From Apostichopus japonicus (Eukaryota > Echinodermata > Holothuroidea > Aspidochirotida > Stichopodidae): a stretch of DNA of 64,000 bases. Below are positions 1 through 11,150 of this stretch, piece by piece (the stretch's first letter is position 1; every line of letters begins with the position of its first letter). The stretch is taken from positions 21,054,876 through 21,118,875 of the forward strand of contig NC_092567.1 of the NCBI RefSeq assembly GCF_037975245.1, given 5' to 3'. Made by a program: the position numbers and the translations under genes. The notes under the pieces are model-generated. The model was given only the letters and a program-made list of their open reading frames with translations, ran no database searches and was not told the DNA's origin.

Positions 1-260
1 GCCATTTCGCAAAATTACATTACGTTTATCATGTTATACCTGTTCGCTCTTTATCAACATGACTTATATTGCTGCAGTACCGTACTATATATTACCCTAA
101 ACAAGAAAACTGAAAGCCCAAACAATTTGATCATAAATACTTGTTTTGCCATATCGCAAATTACATTACGTATATCATGATACCTTGTTCGCCCTTTACC
201 GACATGACTAAGGTTGCTACAATACCATATATATAACACCCTAGCCAGAAAACTGAAAGT
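1..260. repeat. Tandem duplication, ~147-bp unit, cut by window edge
   Basis: The first 145 bases recur from about position 148. Both copies begin GCCAT and share GCAAA..TTACATTACG, the TATCATG block, and near their ends AGAAAACTGAAAG. The two copies differ by scattered substitutions and small indels, so the duplication is old. The array may extend to the left of the window. No coding potential is visible in it. Confidence 0.75.
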
Positions 261-1299
261 TTAAAAATAAAAAAAAATTGCTAAATTTTATCAAATTTTC
301 TTGTTTTGTATAAGGGAAATTATAATGTCTAGAAAAAACGGCTGATACCTAGACTATATGTTTCAGCTGTCGACGTTATTGTAATTTTTTCCCCCCTCTA
401 CTAAATTCAATTGTCTATGCACATAATGACACAGTCAATACGGGAACGCTTCGGGCCACACAGGTGAGAGAGAACGGAAGTCTTCCGTAAACTGTCTTGT
501 TATGGATTGAATAACATCGTATTTGACAAGTTCTGAAGGTGTTTTCTAATTTGATCAATTTTGACTGTATTATTTAAATGAGGTGGACAGCATAAATTTG
601 AAGGCAATGAAGGTCAGATGGTTCTGTTTCTTTTTTCCTGGAGTTTTTTCTTCTTCATCTTCTTTTGTTTTGTTTCTTATCATTTTTTTTTCTTCTAAAC
701 TCTCTTTTTTATTCTCGCTCATAAAGTGAACGAACCATGAGGCAAAATAAGATAATACTCGAAGGTATATAGGGACAGAACTACATCAAGTGGAATTTAT
801 AGGTTTATAGGTTATGATGTCGTTTTAAGCAAAGTAACAATGTGTGGGATGGAACTGATGACCAAAAATTTGACCGACTTTGGGGAAGAAAGAAATACGT
901 ATATAATATAGCAAATAACTTCAGAGTGTCTTGTTTGCAGTTGTGGATAAACTAGGAGTAATTACAATAAAAAAAAAGAGGTATAGTGAGAGAAATAAAT
1001 ATACAAATTTAATTATGCGCATGACGAGTGATGCAAGGATGACTATATACGTGATGGTTAAAATAACGATTTTTTTCCCTCTTTTTTTAAACCGTAAATA
1101 AGGTCAAGTATAGGGTGAATTGTCATAATCTAGACTAGGGTGTCACTGTCGGGCGAATACTTATAACCATTGTGTGATTTTGCCTCATGAATATTCAACA
1201 CACTTAACATAAACACCCAGCAAAGCAATCATAAATTCAAGAATTGATTTAATATACCAGAGCATGCGCACTACCATCATTGACAGCATTTTTTATTTG

Positions 1300-1329
1300 A
1301 GGGGTAGGGGTAGGGGTGGGGGGAGGGGG
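1300..1329 (+). other. G-quadruplex-forming motif
   Basis: Four or more runs of four to six G are separated by one to two bases (GGGGTAGGGGTAGGGG followed by further G runs). This satisfies the usual G4 pattern on the plus strand, and the short loops would make it stable. It is isolated in AT-rich DNA with no gene visible next to it. Confidence 0.65.
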
Positions 1330-1904
1330 AAAATCTTTATAATGGATTTTAAACAAAGTAATGGATCTTTATACTAACAACTAAACTTGGCTTTGTACTC
1401 TCAATCCTGTCCTTTTGCTGTCCTCTCATTTCTTCTCCTCTCAACCAGACTTGAAGTACTCGAGTTCGTACTCTTATCCGCATTAGTACTCGAGTACCAA
1501 TCTTCGTGCTTGTACTCACCAATATAAAACTCATGAAGAAGCCGTACTCATAATTTTTTTTACTTGTACACATACTTATATTCGCACTTATTTAGTTTAT
1601 TAGACGTCTGGACATTGTGCTAGCATCATAAATCTGCTTACATGTACAAATGCACTGAGAAGGTACACACAAAAAACAAGAATAATCAAAAGGTCACAAA
1701 TCAAGAAGAAGAATTAATGAAAAGAAAATGATGGTACCGAAAACAGACAGCTAGATTCAGAAATGACACACAACTACCACCAAAAATCCGTAAATGAAAT
1801 TGACATCAGCCATCATCGTCCATTTCAAAATCCCACCGACTGCATCATGAAACTTTCAACAGGCATTTATCAGTAATTGTGTATGCTGGATAAAAGCTTA
1901 GCGA

Positions 1905-1908
<4 letters not shown>

Positions 1909-1990
<82 letters not shown>
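1909..1990. repeat. (TA)41 microsatellite
   Basis: An uninterrupted TA dinucleotide tract of about 82 bp. It can extrude as a cruciform and is likely length-polymorphic. Confidence 0.95.
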
Positions 1991-1993
<3 letters not shown>

Positions 1994-3663
1994 GAAACCA
2001 ATGATAAAAACAGTCCATAGTCGAAGTTTTAAGGCGAACTGTAATGATTTTGTCTTATGGAAATTACAGAAAATCGATTAAATAAACTTCGTCATGAACA
2101 TATAGAGTTTGTAATGAATTAAATGAGCCAGTTCACTTCCCCTCCGGACACTCTTCTTTTTTTTCGGTTATGCCAAACATTCTAAAGAAGAAGAATTTAG
2201 CAAACGTTTGTAAACTTCTTTTCGACAATTCAGCTCAAATTTTGATAGAAATTTGAATGTATTGATGTTTTTTTTCCGTTTTATTACAGCTGTAGAATGT
2301 TGAAGCATATACCTTAAAGCCATTCAGAGACATCCATAGCTTACAGAAAATTTACTTTTGCCCATCAGTTGTTGTTGGAAACCTAAGCCGTTTTCTTCTC
2401 ATAGAGTTTGTTTTTAAACCTTCGCAGTCATTTTGTTATAATATTCAATTACGTCAAACGCAGTGGAGAAAATTCAGTTATCATGAATGTAAACAGAACA
2501 ATGTGTGCTTAGAATTGTAAGAAACAAATTTAAGACACTTATGAATCTAAACGAAAAACAAAGTTTTTTGAAAAACAAAAAAGAAGGCCAAACTGATAGT
2601 GTCATGGAATATTTGACAAAGTTAACAGATGGAATCGATTACTGATCGTATAACAGTGTGTTGTTCGAAAGGAGAAAAAACACCCGCTGATAGACAGCTA
2701 GCCTAACGAATAGATATGCTTGGTAAACGGAACCTATGTTCTCTCTATTAGTTATAGCGTTTATACACTTCCCATTTAATGTCATATCCAGGTTCTAATA
2801 TAGTTTTTGAGATCATAAGTGACACTAAATATTTCCAAAAATAGATATCTGACATTTATATACAGAACTGTTAATATAGAACAGGAGGCATGACTCTTAA
2901 AGATTTGTGAACTAAATTTTTGTAACGATATTATAATTAAGTGTGAGAGAGGAGCACATCTACAATCGTTAATGCAATGAGAAAGGGGGGGGGGTATCAG
3001 AGGGGTGCTGCTCGTATGAGTGTGTGTGGAGGAATACGTGGAGGAGGAGGAAGACAATCGAAATTGACTTGACTGGGAGTTCGTGTACAAAAGAATTCTT
3101 TACCTGCGAGTATAAGCGTTCGATGAAATTGTAAAATAAGTATAAATGTTAATCAATTGATCGATGACAACTTTGTTTTAAATTAGAAGTAATAGGAGTA
3201 AATGAGTGTGTTACATGTAAGCCTTCTCATTTCCTTGTTTTCTGTTTACCTCTTCTCCTGTTAGTGGCAATGCAGTCTTAAAAAATCAGAGTAATTTTAA
3301 TAAAGAAACAAAAAGAATTGAAGTAAATTGAAATATCACAACTTTTCCCACAATCAATGTTTTGTAGTTTCACGTTAATGTCATCATTTTTATTAAGTTA
3401 ATTAAGTTAGCTTTACAATTTTTGAAAGAGGTTTATTTTCAAGTTTTTGACCCTATTGATACCTTTCTTCCTCATTTCACATGCACAAGAACGCCCCTCC
3501 CTCCCCCTATCCCTCTCCCTTCCCCTCGCGTCACCCAGACGAAACTGCATCACAACAGTACAAATGTCAATATAAGCTTGCACATGTGTGGGCAAATATA
3601 TATTCATGATAATGTAACTTTTTTGTTTGTCCCCCTCCTTTCCCCATAATACGGTTAATACCT

Positions 3664-3725
3664 TACACCTATTACCCCTACACCTATAACCCCCTACACC
3701 TATTACCCCTACCCATCACCACCCC
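3664..3725. repeat. C-rich minisatellite, ~15-bp unit
   Basis: There are three to four copies of a unit like ACACCTATTACCCCT, followed by C-rich degenerate sequence. The plus strand is almost free of G, so the minus strand is G-rich. It resembles interstitial telomere-like tracts only loosely, because the unit is not TTAGGG. Confidence 0.7.
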
Positions 3726-4426
3726 CACCCAACGGTGCTGCATTATCACTGAAAGTTGACGGTTAAATATCAGAAAGTTATCATCCGAGGTGAACGTTAA
3801 AATCTAGTCCACATAGCTATGTAGATGTATATAGCCACTTGCTATCAGAAAGAAATTATGTTTCCTGTTGTTTTTTTTATTAAAAGCATCATTTTTCGCT
3901 GCATTAATTTAAAAGAATCGTCGTCAAATCCAAGATTGAGAAGCTCTCGATTCATCTTTCAGTCAGTTTTTATATAAATGTTAACACTTTAACTATAAAA
4001 AGAAAGAACGAAATATGAGTCGATCGTATCAAAATGTGGAAGAATCACAAACATATATTTCATTTGAACTTTTAGAGTAAATTGCAAATTACCAATTGAG
4101 CATGGTATTTTCTTCCCAAATAGAGCGATATGTAGTACTGTCGGGCCATCTAGATAAAGATGGGAAAGATAAAAAATGTCTAAAATGATATATCTTTTAA
4201 GTGCGAGAGAGGAACCGCTTTAGAATATCTTTGCTGTCACATTTTTAAGATTACCAAAAAGACCAATGTTTGATGGGTTGAATAGCTAGAAACACTATGT
4301 AGAGATGAAGTAATATAGCGTATAAGCAAATAAATATTGGTTTACTAGAGCGATATTAATGATTTTATATTCGGTAGGAATACATACAGAACTCTACAAA
4401 TTTTTAATGTGAAAAAGCAATGTTCT

Positions 4427-4648
4427 ACAGAGGCGGGGAAAGTTTTGACATATTTTCTGCCAATATTTATGTTTTGTAACCTTACGACTCACATTTATAA
4501 AACATTCTCATCTCTGGCTGCAGCTTCCAGAATATTGGATATGAATATTGGAAATGAGGGAAATCTTGTTGTTTTTCAATTTCGATACGTCATTTATTTC
4601 CTTAAAAAAATGGACACTGCCTTAATTGATCATTTCGTATATAACGGG
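4427..4648 (+). CDS. Exon-like open stretch, unknown protein
   Basis: A frame stays open from about 4,350 to the stop at 4,783 (about 144 codons), which is unusual in such AT-rich DNA. Inside it lie a plausible acceptor (TCTACAG, ending 4,426) and a donor (GGG|GTAAGT, exon end 4,648), giving a 222-bp exon. The translation has a hydrophobic segment (VLTYFLPIFMFCNL) followed by a mixed stretch (FSSLAAASRILDMN), as expected near a membrane helix. No family is recognised. If the donor is not used, the frame simply ends at 4,783. A chance open frame is the main alternative. Confidence 0.3.
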
Positions 4649-4802
4649 GTAAGTTATGGTAGCTATAGTAACCAAACATTACGTTTTGATTTCATTTGTA
4701 TTGCTTACATCCTTGAAGAAGTGAACATTGCAAAATATATCGACAACATTAGTGTTTTCAAAACATTGTCTCAATATTTATAATGTCGAAATTTGAGTAT
4801 GT

Positions 4803-4809
<7 letters not shown>

Positions 4810-4854
<45 letters not shown>
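4810..4854. repeat. (TA)n microsatellite
   Basis: A pure TA dinucleotide tract of about 45 bp following the exon-like open stretch. Confidence 0.9.
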
Positions 4855-4858
<4 letters not shown>

Positions 4859-4859
4859 T

Positions 4860-7839
4860 ATTATGAAGGAAAGAAAGAAATATTAAACAAAAAGCAGATA
4901 AATTAGACATGACTCATAATTGAAAAATAAGGAGTACTGTATTAGAAAATCATTGGTCTGTAATAAGCATATGTGGAAAATCCCCCCGTAATGCTGTTCG
5001 CTAGTATGAACTGCTTAGTGAACGTGGCGCTATGAACCTTTTTTTTTATATATAAATGACAAGCTAAGTACAGCAGCTATGGGGCCTACCAAGATATCTA
5101 CAAGTTGTTGCATAGAACAGAAGGCTATATAGAGTTTCGCTGGCATGTTGGGATAAGAACCCACCAGTGTTAGCAAGTCTCATGACTTTACCACACATTG
5201 TGAAATATGTATTTTGATTCGACTAATGACCGGTGGGTGTAATGACCTTATTTGATTAAACGACCTACTTTCTTTCTTTCTTTTTGGGTAAAAATCAGCA
5301 TGTAGTTGAAAAAAAAACTAGCGTCTAGTTCTCTGTGGTTCTGTTGGCACCAGCTCCTGTCAGCAAAAGGGAAGTTTCTATATTTTCTGTTAATTATTTT
5401 TTGTTATAATATAATTACTATTACTTTTGTTCTGAGTTTTTCTTTGTCCTGTTAATTATTGAACAAAGACATTTGCCCCATTTGCAGATATCTTATGCTA
5501 ACGGAACTTGACTTTATTATTCAGGTCTCCAGTTCATTTATACTTTTACATATCAAAAGTCTATTCGATTGAAAAATTCATAATATTGAAATGTGTTTCG
5601 GAACTTTTCACCCCCCCCCCCAAAAAAAATGTGAAAAAACTTAAATGAAAACAAGTATACAAAGAAACCAAAAGCAAATAAGGTGGGGTGAGCTTTTAAA
5701 GAACCTACCATTAAACAATAAACATATCATACCTTAACCAAAGTAACCGATTGTCTACTCTAAAGGTTTCGCCAATAATTTCGTCCACACTTTAACAGAA
5801 AGTGTATGTCCCTTAGCTGCAAAACGCCTAAAATCTGCAATTTGAGCCATCCACACACAAGATATACTTACTAGTCAAACACATAGGGACAGTTGTTTAG
5901 ACTCCGTCCTAACCAGTCATTAGTTGAAACAGGCTTTGAGTAATGAATTCGTCTGTTAGTCATTTTTTTTCATAGAAGCATAATGATCAACGGTTGTCTT
6001 TTATTCACATGTACACTGTACAAACTGATCGAACCATGTACATTGGGTGTCGTGCCAGCATCGGTTAAAGTGATTCCGTGCGTACCGTAAAGGGGAAAAA
6101 CGTAAGATAATGTTTGATCTGATGTTTTTCTTTATCTTTCAAATTACCATCGGTGTTGTTCATGGATGAAATATGACATTTAATGACTGCAAAATGACAG
6201 TGATAGTTGTTTTGAAAACTAACGGAAAAACGGCGTAAGAAAACGGTAAAATTTTTGAAAGCATTTTCTGAACTAGACTACGCCTAGATGTGAGTTTCGT
6301 AATGAATATGCAAAACTAACATCGACGGTGCATATTACTCAAGTTTTAGTTCTAGATTCGATTCCAAATTTGAGTTCAAATGTTGAATTGGAAGCCATCC
6401 GGTGTGAAGTTTTAATCCATAACAACTTGCGGGTCTGCCACATTAGTGGTTGTAAAACTAACTGCCTCGTGGCCTGTATTCAGCTGGGTAATGTATTGGT
6501 AAGGTATATACTACATACACTAATGCTGTTAGGATAGTGGTAGGCTGTACTAGTGATACCAGTTGTTTTCGTCTCGATTTAATACTTCCTCAACGTTATA
6601 GGTTTCATCACCGGACAACTATTATCATATCATAGGACTTTGGAATGGAGATTATTGCTGATTTGAACATACAATAAAGTTGGTAAGTCAGCTTCGATCA
6701 GCTTCGATCAGCTTCATCGAACGTCAGTTGGAACGTAACTGTTAGTATAGCCTAGGTCTTAGTATAATATTAGTAGCCTAGTCAGAGACCTATAGTTCTA
6801 ATAAAGCTAGGCCTATAGTCAGAGAGAGATATTGTGATGATCGAAGGTCTGTGATACCAAGCGTAGTATTATGCGTGACTATAGGCTAGGTTTTACACAC
6901 ATGTTATTGTTGTCACTAGTCTGCATCGACGATCAGCTGTTCTTCGAGAAAAGAGAGCTTCGTTGGTACTGAATATGCATTACAGTGCGTTCTCTCATTG
7001 GCTTGTTAAAATCAAGAGGCGCGGCGTAACAGAACACATGAATGAAATATGTCTTCAGCGTATCAATTTTTTTGATACTATCGATCATTAATTTCTTAAT
7101 AAATGAAACGTTTTTGGCAAAATTAGCTTATTTTTTCATTTTATTTTGGCAAATTTAGCTTTATTTGTCATGGTTCGTCAGATCAGCCGCTTAAAACACG
7201 AATTTCCATTTTTTTTTAAATTAAATGATCAGTTTTATGTATTTCCTTTTGTAAACGCACGGAATGTATTTGTTTAGTACCCCGAAATAACAGCCGTACG
7301 TCATATTTTGTGCAACAGCTCATTATACAAATATGGGTCACGTAACTTTATATCTCTGATGTATGTGAACAGTTTTTAATTTGTATATTATATTTTAGTT
7401 ATAAGTTAGCACTGGCAGTGTATATAGGACACTAGAAAAAAGTAAGGAGTCGAAAACCGGTGTGTGGTGGCGGTTTGGGGGGGAGGGGGATATGATCTTC
7501 AACAGAAGCAACGTTTGGACCGTAAAAATTGTAGTTGCTACGGTGACCCAGACGGGACATTATCATTACTTTAGATAATAATTATTTTAATAAATGTCCA
7601 GCTTTGTTCTCTTTTTGAACAGACGGTGAAAAATTCCCGTGTTTCACGACAATGCCGACGCGATAAAACAAAAAAGGCGAAAATAAGAGATAGCCTATTA
7701 AATGAGCTTTATGTCAAGGAAACCCCAGATGCGATTTGTAGTATTCAAAATAATACTCAAAACAAAAACTTTATGTGCCTCATTTAAAAACATAAATATC
7801 GGACAGAATAAGCCCCGAAAATTCTTGAACTAAGTTATT
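4860..7839. other. Intergenic stretch, no gene seen
   Basis: The sequence is AT-rich with poly-A, poly-T and poly-C runs. An 11-bp unit (CAGCTTCGATC) is repeated about three times near 6,688-6,715. Words like CTAGGCCTATAG near 6,810 are typical of the background. No frame here shows convincing codon-like structure. Confidence 0.5.
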
Positions 7840-7996
7840 TCAACTAAGATTGCATCTAAGGACCCTTCATTAATCAAAAACTTCTCAAAGGGGAGGGGCA
7901 CACCTCCTCCCTTTCGACCCCAAGGACAGCATTCACAAATAAACATTGTGCCCCCACCCTGTACCCCCAAGATTGAAATGTCTGGCGACGCCACTG
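7840..7996 (-). mobile_element. hAT-type transposon fragment (one terminus)
   Basis: Read on the minus strand from 7,996, the sequence starts CAGTGGCGTCGCCAG and runs into G-rich sequence. This is a very common 5' terminus of animal hAT elements. No matching second terminus or 8-bp duplication is visible at the low-coordinate end, so this is a truncated copy. An apparent 67-residue minus-strand frame across it is not a gene. Confidence 0.5.
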
Positions 7997-8200
7997 GGGA
8001 GAATACGTCCCTAGGTTGGAACACTATAGGCATAACTTTTCAAAGCAGAGGCCTGTAGGGTCCTCTGTCCTACCATAAAAACAAATTATATGAGCATTGA
8101 GTTAAAAACATGTTTTTGATCTTTAAAAAGCAGGTTATCTACTCAATCTCATTATATTGGTGACACTTTCCATTCAATTTCTCAGTACATTTTAGTTATA

Positions 8201-8206
8201 TAGGTC
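8201..8206 (+). repeat. Left target-site duplication TAGGTC of the Polinton-like element
   Basis: TAGGTC immediately precedes the left inverted repeat and recurs exactly at 16,346-16,351, directly after the right inverted repeat. Six base pairs is the duplication length known for Polinton/Maverick integrases. Confidence 0.8.
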
Positions 8207-8271
8207 AGTAGTGTATTGACCCATTATACCACAAAATCGATAAATCGATGACCGGAACTAGGGCAAAATGG

Positions 8272-8405
8272 ACAGGGGGACCCGATATACCACAAAATAG
8301 ACAAGGGGGACCCGATGTACCACAAAATCGACAAGGGGGACCCGATATACCACAAAATCGACAAGGGGGACCCGATATACCACAAAATCGACAAGGGGGG
8401 CCGAT
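8272..8405 (+). repeat. 30-bp minisatellite in left TIR
   Basis: There are four to five copies of a 30-bp unit containing GGGGGACCCGATATACCAC. Because 30 is divisible by three, the minus strand stays open and reads a repeated GPPCRFCGIS motif, which I treat as a by-product rather than a gene. Variant units (one with GATGTACC, one with AATAGAC) occur in the same order in the right TIR. Confidence 0.9.
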
Positions 8406-8707
8406 ATAGGACACTTTAGCATTTGTGACCTATGCTAGGATTATAGGTTGACAAGTTGGACATTATTACACAAGGTCAAAATGAGAACAAGAGCGATGTG
8501 TTGTACTTTTTTAATATTTTATTCGAGTGCACCACAGCATATCTTCACATCAAACAAGAAAATATATTGAACAAAAGGATAAGTCAATAGTGGCTTTAGT
8601 GACAATAACAACTCGTCCGTTAGGTAGGATATCGATTTCTGTTTGAGGCAAACAATTACTAACCCCTAAGATCATCGTCCGTTAGCTATTTTCGCGCTCA
8701 GTACACA

Positions 8708-8944
8708 ATGAAACTCAATGTTCTCCTTTGGGGTCTTAACCTTTCCTTTAGGATATATTTTGTCCGGTACAGTAATGTAGCGGGGGACGGATTTTCCAAA
8801 AAATTTAGTACACAATTATATACAAACACACTAGCTACATATGAGAAAAACACTGTATTGAATATTGAAAGGTATCCAACATCAGCACGACACTTTTCTA
8901 AACTCGTTAAAGTCAAAATAGATTTACCTAAAAGTTTCACTTGA
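8708..8944 (+). CDS. Short TIR-borne open frame, 78 codons (copy in the right TIR)
   Basis: This frame lies wholly inside the left inverted repeat. The right TIR carries a homologous frame on the opposite strand (15,490-15,684). Both begin MKLNVLLWGLNLS, and both contain NVAGDGFSKKFSTQ and YEKNTVLNIERYP. The arms differ by 9 bp in the middle, which preserves the frame, and the right copy diverges near its end. No known domain. It may encode a small element protein, or the openness may be chance in an inverted repeat. Confidence 0.3.
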   Translation: MKLNVLLWGLNLSFRIYFVRYSNVAGDGFSKKFSTQLYTNTLATYEKNTVLNIERYPTSARHFSKLVKVKIDLPKSFT

Positions 8945-9322
8945 TCTGATACTAAAAAACGTTAGCACCGAACAGTTCATGAAACGTCACTTTGTAAATA
9001 ATAAAATTAAAAAAGATAAAAGATGCATCGCTAAACACATTTCATAAAATGTATGTCAATTTAAGAAAACACTTCATTTAAAATAAATAAACACATAAAA
9101 TCATGCATGATTATGTTTAGAACAACAACTTGGTAAGCACATGAAATAGTGAACATTGAAATGATCAATCGTTAAAGATATGGATTGATAAAATAATATA
9201 CATCTTGGTCATTACGGTGAACATCATCGGTAAACCTGCCAACGATATCCGCCATACGTTGTCCACGGTTGTTATTTCTTTCTTCAGATCGATCGTATAG
9301 TCACCCACGTCTCTCTGACAAC

Positions 9323-9472
9323 TTACACATCGTTGTCATCGTCCTCCTCCTCATCACTTTCGTATTTGTACTTCAGTCCATGATGTAATATCTTAGACAT
9401 TTCCTTATTGAGTTCGAGCAAGTGCATCCAAGTCTCCACAGCATCATACGTGCGTTCACCATCCCCGTCATC
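9323..9472 (-). pseudogene. 3' part of a disrupted zinc-finger gene in the Polinton-like element
   Basis: Forty-nine codons plus stop encode an acidic tail ending DEEEDDDNDV, preceded by a helical stretch (AVETWMHLLELNKEMS). The frame begins exactly at the hAT duplication (9,465-9,472). It is in the same codon register as the zinc-finger part at 10,725-11,063 once the insertion is ignored. Together they made a protein of about 162 residues with one C2H2 finger, a Ser/Asp/Glu-rich middle and an acidic end, probably a nucleic-acid-binding or regulatory protein of the element. Function is inferred from the finger only. Confidence 0.6.
9465..9472 (+). repeat. Left 8-bp target duplication CCGTCATC of the hAT insertion
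   Basis: CCGTCATC occurs immediately before the hAT terminus at 9,473 and again immediately after its other terminus at 10,717-10,724. Confidence 0.85.
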
Positions 9473-10716
9473 CAGTGGCGGCGGAACCGGGGGGGGCTTG
9501 GGGGGGCTCAGCCCCCCCAATGAAAAAGTTGAGGGGGCAAATGCATGATAAGCCCCCCCAATATTTACCAAGACTCCGAAACGTTCATCTGCCCATTTTT
9601 TAATGCATACTTGTCGATCTGTCCGATGCACACGTATACTATATAGGTGTAATAATTAAATATGATAATTGATTGTCTGTATCATGCCTCATCGAATATT
9701 AGTGTTTTAAATAAGAGCGTAATAAGCTAAACGCTACACTCATCAACATTTACGTTTACACTACGAGTACACGCAAGGCGTGGAACATGGCTCTATGTTT
9801 AAACGCAATCAATTATTCAACGAACAAAAACACAATATTTGCATTTCACCTGTACTGTATAGGGTACATGCATTCATGACATGATGAGAGTGCTAGGTCA
9901 TAGAAATTTGTTGGCAACTGCACATTGTTTTGGAATTACCCTTTTGTTGACAGTAAGAAATGCTTTCTGTTTTTTCTTATGACATTTATTTAATTCAGGG
10001 GCGTCGGAGCCGGTACGGGCAGGTCCGGCGAACGCCGGACCAATATTCACGACGCAAAAAAAAAAAAAAGTAGGACTAAAAAATGGAAAAACAAAAATCT
10101 CGGAGGTATATGTTTCAATAATTTTCAATAATGATGACGGCAAATAGGCTAAGTGTGACTACTCTGGCATGGCAGGAGTCTTGTTTTCAAGCTCGGGAAG
10201 TGCCATTTCCTGCAATCGGGGAGGCATATTTTCAAAATTTTCTCCATTACGCTACGCGCCAACCATGGTGGCACGTAGCGTAGTTTGACCTACCAAACGT
10301 CCCCCCGATAATTATGATAGTTGGCCACACTCTGAACCGCCGTACCAATCAAAAATAGCTTCCGACGATCTTGTAATTATTGCATTTAATTGCGAGTAGT
10401 AATTTACTACACTCAAAAACGTCATTGCGAGTATACGTCGAGTAATAACTACTCTCTTAAAACACCATCGAATATACAAATTACAATGTTTTTACAGATT
10501 TTTACGTGCAATCTGAGAAATTGCAGGCTTGAGACCCATGTTTTAGGCTAGGTATTCGCAGCATAAAACACTCGGGAAGTGCCGTTTCCGGCTATCTGGG
10601 GGGTTTGAAAAACCCAAAATTTTCTTGTACGCTCCGCGCCAACCGATGGTGGCGCTCCGCTTAGATAGTCTCCACATATTAGCCCCCCCAATAATTTTTG
10701 CGTTCCGCCGCGCCTG
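9473..10716. mobile_element. Non-autonomous hAT element inserted in the zinc-finger gene
   Basis: Its 15-bp termini are CAGTGGCGGCGGAAC and, reverse-complemented, CAGGCGCGGCGGAAC. Perfect 8-bp duplications (CCGTCATC) flank it. CAG-starting termini and 8-bp duplications are diagnostic of hAT. It is 1,244 bp and encodes no recognisable transposase. Two related blocks of about 100 bp (10,192-10,295 and 10,571-10,672, both starting CTCGGGAAGTGCC) suggest that a second related element, starting CAGGGGCGTCGGAGCC at about 9,998, is nested inside. The outer parts are rich in G or C runs. Confidence 0.85.
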
Positions 10717-10724
10717 CCGTCATC

Positions 10725-11063
10725 GTGATCGTCACCACCATTATCCTCACTGCTACTACTGCCAGTACCGTCTGATGTTTCAATCGGCTCATCCGAACTA
10801 TTTTGTTCATTACTTCCCTCAGTATCCACCAGGTCATCGTCCTCTTCACTGCGGTCATCGGTCGAATCACTTTCACGATGTTTGCATTTCACGCCGACAC
10901 GACGCGTATTCACATAACGAACTCTATTACCATTCACAATGTCATCGTCGCTTTTAGTTACCATCGCTGCCTTTTGATTACTAGGGTGAATGATGGATTC
11001 GTGTCGACGAAGATTGAACTGACGGTTAAATCCTTTATTGCATATTTTACAACGAAATCTCAT
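10725..11063 (-). pseudogene. 5' part of C2H2 zinc-finger gene, interrupted by hAT
   Basis: The frame starts at ATG (11,063) and reads 113 element-encoded codons before the hAT duplication. Residues 4-25 form a C2H2 finger (C-x2-C-x12-H-x4-H, with CKICNKGF and RRHE). A serine/aspartate/glutamate-rich region follows (for example DRSEEDDDLVDTEG and TGSSSSEDNGGDDHDDG). The frame runs on into hAT sequence and stops at 10,548 after about 58 foreign residues. C2H2 fingers normally bind DNA or RNA. Its original 3' end is at 9,323-9,472. Confidence 0.65.
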
Positions 11064-11150
11064 CTTGAGGGTGTGTACTCTTTTGTGTCATTCGACGCAA
11101 TGAGAGCTATTAAACAAAAATGTGAATGATATACTTTTTGAATATATCAA

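Larger units (their letters stand above)
261..4340. other. AT-rich intergenic stretch without a supportable gene
   Basis: I see no convincing exon here. The open frames present are short and low in complexity, either C-rich or (CT)-rich. The notable contents are a G-quadruplex motif near 1,301, a (TA)n tract at 1,909-1,990, a C-rich minisatellite at about 3,664-3,725, and several homopolymer runs. Confidence 0.6.
8207..9060 (+). repeat. Left terminal inverted repeat of the Polinton-like element
   Basis: It matches the reverse complement of the right repeat from the tip inward through the minisatellite, a shared region around 8,450-8,560, a shared short open frame (8,708-8,944), and a single copy of the subterminal block at about 8,940-9,060. 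Compared with the right arm it lacks about 165 bp (present at about 15,830-15,993) and about 410 bp (15,080-15,490). Confidence 0.8.

Noticed and set aside
2782-3090. 102-codon minus-strand frame rich in Ser and Thr
   Set aside because: Driven by GGA- and TGG-type low-complexity sequence. No splice signals or recognisable motif.
10548-10724. C-terminal ~58 residues of the 171-codon zinc-finger frame
   Set aside because: They are read from the inserted hAT element, as shown by the 8-bp duplication and termini, and are not part of the gene.
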